Shown here: piece after piece, positions 62,980-64,000 of the stretch
Numbering within the stretch: the first letter of the stretch is position 1
Layout: each line of letters begins with the position of its first letter
Assembly: GCA_002428735.1 (NCBI GenBank)
Contig: DIXO01000037.1
Span: forward strand, 1 to 64,000
Source: Syntrophaceae bacterium UBA6078
GTDB taxonomy: Bacteria; Desulfobacterota; Syntrophia; Syntrophales; UBA2210
Direction of reading: 5' to 3'
DNA length: 64,000 nucleotides
Program-made: the position numbers and the translations under genes
The notes under the pieces: model-generated
Seen by the model: the letters and a program-made list of their open reading frames with translations, nothing else
Told to the model about the DNA's origin: nothing
Databases searched by the model: none

Positions 62980-62989
62980 CTAATTAGAT

Positions 62990-63313
62990 ATGACAATAAA
63001 CCCCAAAATTAAAGACCTGTTTCCTACTATAAAGCATCTTTTCTGGTGGGTGCCTGAAAGCGAGTTGGCATCACTCAGTGACGAAGCCATCGTGGAGTCT
63101 ATACTCAATAATGGCAACGAAAAAACAGTTAAGCAACTTCTTGATTATTATGGAATCGAGTACGTAGCTGAAATCTTCAACAGGCAGATATCGGGCAGAC
63201 GAAATAATTATCGGCCCCGGACCGTCTATTTCTTTCAAAAATATTTTCAACGGCATACACAGAATGGCCAAAATAATCATGTTCAAACATATTCTGACAG
63301 CAAATCAGCTTAA
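62990..63313 (+). CDS. Partner of AbiEii-type toxin (DUF6922-like antitoxin)
   Basis: 107-aa protein with KIKDLFPTIKHLFWWVPESELASLSDEAIVESILNNGNEKTVKQLLDYYGIEYVAEIFNRQ, a helical domain I know from genes directly upstream of AbiEii-like nucleotidyltransferases. It overlaps that gene by about 50 bases. Probably the antitoxin, by position. Confidence 0.75.
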   Translation: MTINPKIKDLFPTIKHLFWWVPESELASLSDEAIVESILNNGNEKTVKQLLDYYGIEYVAEIFNRQISGRRNNYRPRTVYFFQKYFQRHTQNGQNNHVQTYSDSKSA

Positions 63314-63896
63314 ACTCTTGCCCCTGGTTAAAGAATTTTCACTGGATTATTATCTGGTCGGCGGTACAGCCATTGCGCTTCATCTGGGACATCGGCGCTC
63401 CATAGATTTTGATCTATTCACTTACGGCAGGCTTAAAAAACAATCCATCAAAAGGACCATCGACCGCCATCAATACCCCGTATCCGATGTCCTTTTTGAA
63501 GATTCCGAACAGCTCCATCTTGTCGTTCATGATGTCAAGCTCACGTTTTTTTCCTATCCATATCAGATTGATGCGCCAGTAGATTTTGACCGGATTATCC
63601 ATATGCCGGATCTTCTGACCCTTGCCGCCATGAAGGCGTATGCTTTAGGCGGCAGAGCGAAATGGAAAGACTACGTGGACCTCTATATTCTGCTGCGGGA
63701 TCACGTTTCCCTGGCGCAAATCTCTGAAAAATCGAAAGCTCTTTTCGGTGCCTATTACAACGAAAAATTATTTCGTGAACAGCTCTGTTACTTTCAAGAT
63801 GTTGATTATTCTGAAAAAGTGGACTTTGTCGTTCAAGCGGTTTCTGATGAAGAGATCAAAAAATTCCTGACCGATATTGCAACAGAACCCTTTTAG
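63264..63896 (+). CDS. Nucleotidyltransferase toxin, AbiEii/AbiGii family
   Basis: 210-aa protein (205 if ATG 63279 is used). YYLVGGTAIALHLGHRRSIDFDLF holds the GGTxxAL and RxSxDxD motifs of this nucleotidyltransferase group, and AAMKAYALGGRAKWKDYVDLYILL the late Lys/Asp motif. Members modify tRNA acceptor ends or GTP and serve as toxins or phage-abortive systems. Overlaps the upstream partner. Confidence 0.88.
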   Translation: MAKIIMFKHILTANQLKLLPLVKEFSLDYYLVGGTAIALHLGHRRSIDFDLFTYGRLKKQSIKRTIDRHQYPVSDVLFEDSEQLHLVVHDVKLTFFSYPYQIDAPVDFDRIIHMPDLLTLAAMKAYALGGRAKWKDYVDLYILLRDHVSLAQISEKSKALFGAYYNEKLFREQLCYFQDVDYSEKVDFVVQAVSDEEIKKFLTDIATEPF

Positions 63897-63963
63897 ATAC
63901 ACATTCAGTACTGCTGGAAATGACCACCTTAGAATACGCATCGAAATTGTTTCACACCCCAAA

Positions 63964-63990
63964 AAATAGGGGCTTTGTCCCCCATTGACC
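63964..63990 (-). repeat. Island repeat copy 8 (diverged, inverted)
   Basis: GGGGCTTTGTCCCC at 63969-63982, two changes from the core; 70 bases after the nucleotidyltransferase stop and near the window end. Confidence 0.75.
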
Positions 63991-64000
63991 GAAACAGGGA

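Overview
The window looks like the chromosome of a Gram-negative anaerobe of the former Deltaproteobacteria (Desulfobacterota, perhaps a Syntrophales-like lineage). This is inferred from gene content and order, not from a marker gene: an F1Fo cluster atpF'-atpF-atpHAGDC without subunits a and c, a Met8-like/CcsA/HemA trio, mreBCD-mrdA-rodA with bactofilin, Wza/Wzz/BY-kinase export genes and outer-membrane barrels. The base composition is GC-rich (roughly 55 percent by eye), and GTG and TTG starts are frequent.

Layout. 0-4 kb: an unrecognised orphan gene, a methyltransferase, a QueG-like iron-sulfur protein and a DsrE-family protein. 4.3-6.8 kb: prmA-rsmE-RDD and tRNA-Phe on the minus strand. 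7-9.8 kb: the tetrapyrrole/cytochrome trio. 10-19 kb: a cold-shock protein, a lipoprotein, galE, polA, an enoyl-CoA isomerase-like protein, a BaiN-like flavoprotein, and a PpiD-like foldase followed by a small heavy-metal-associated protein with an in-frame TGA that is probably selenocysteine. 19.3-25.3 kb: the cell-elongation cluster. 25.5-31.4 kb: ATP synthase. 31.5-45.9 kb: an antiporter, pgpA-cinA-thpR-recA-recX-alaS, a lipase-like hydrolase, glpK, a NYN protein, cfa and a tiny four-cysteine protein. 45.9-51.5 kb: a DEAD-box helicase, a fused diadenylate cyclase-YbbR protein divergent from a DHH phosphoesterase, an SDR and a GIY-YIG protein. 51.5-59.4 kb: exported proteins and a polysaccharide-export operon.

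59.4-64 kb is an accessory island. Four toxin-antitoxin-type modules (Phd/PIN, RHH/RelE, an RHH-like antitoxin with MazF, and an AbiEii-type nucleotidyltransferase pair) and two copies of a PAS gene (one truncated) are separated by eight copies of a short repeat with the core GGGGCTCTGTCCCT. Several repeats touch or contain the stop codons of neighbouring genes. This resembles REP/BIME elements that mark the edges of exchangeable cassettes.

The observations most worth following are the CxxU heavy-metal-associated protein with a SECIS-like hairpin, the cyclase-YbbR fusion beside a DHH phosphodiesterase, the repeat-bounded toxin-antitoxin array, and a BY-kinase with a PATAN-like domain inserted inside its P-loop fold.
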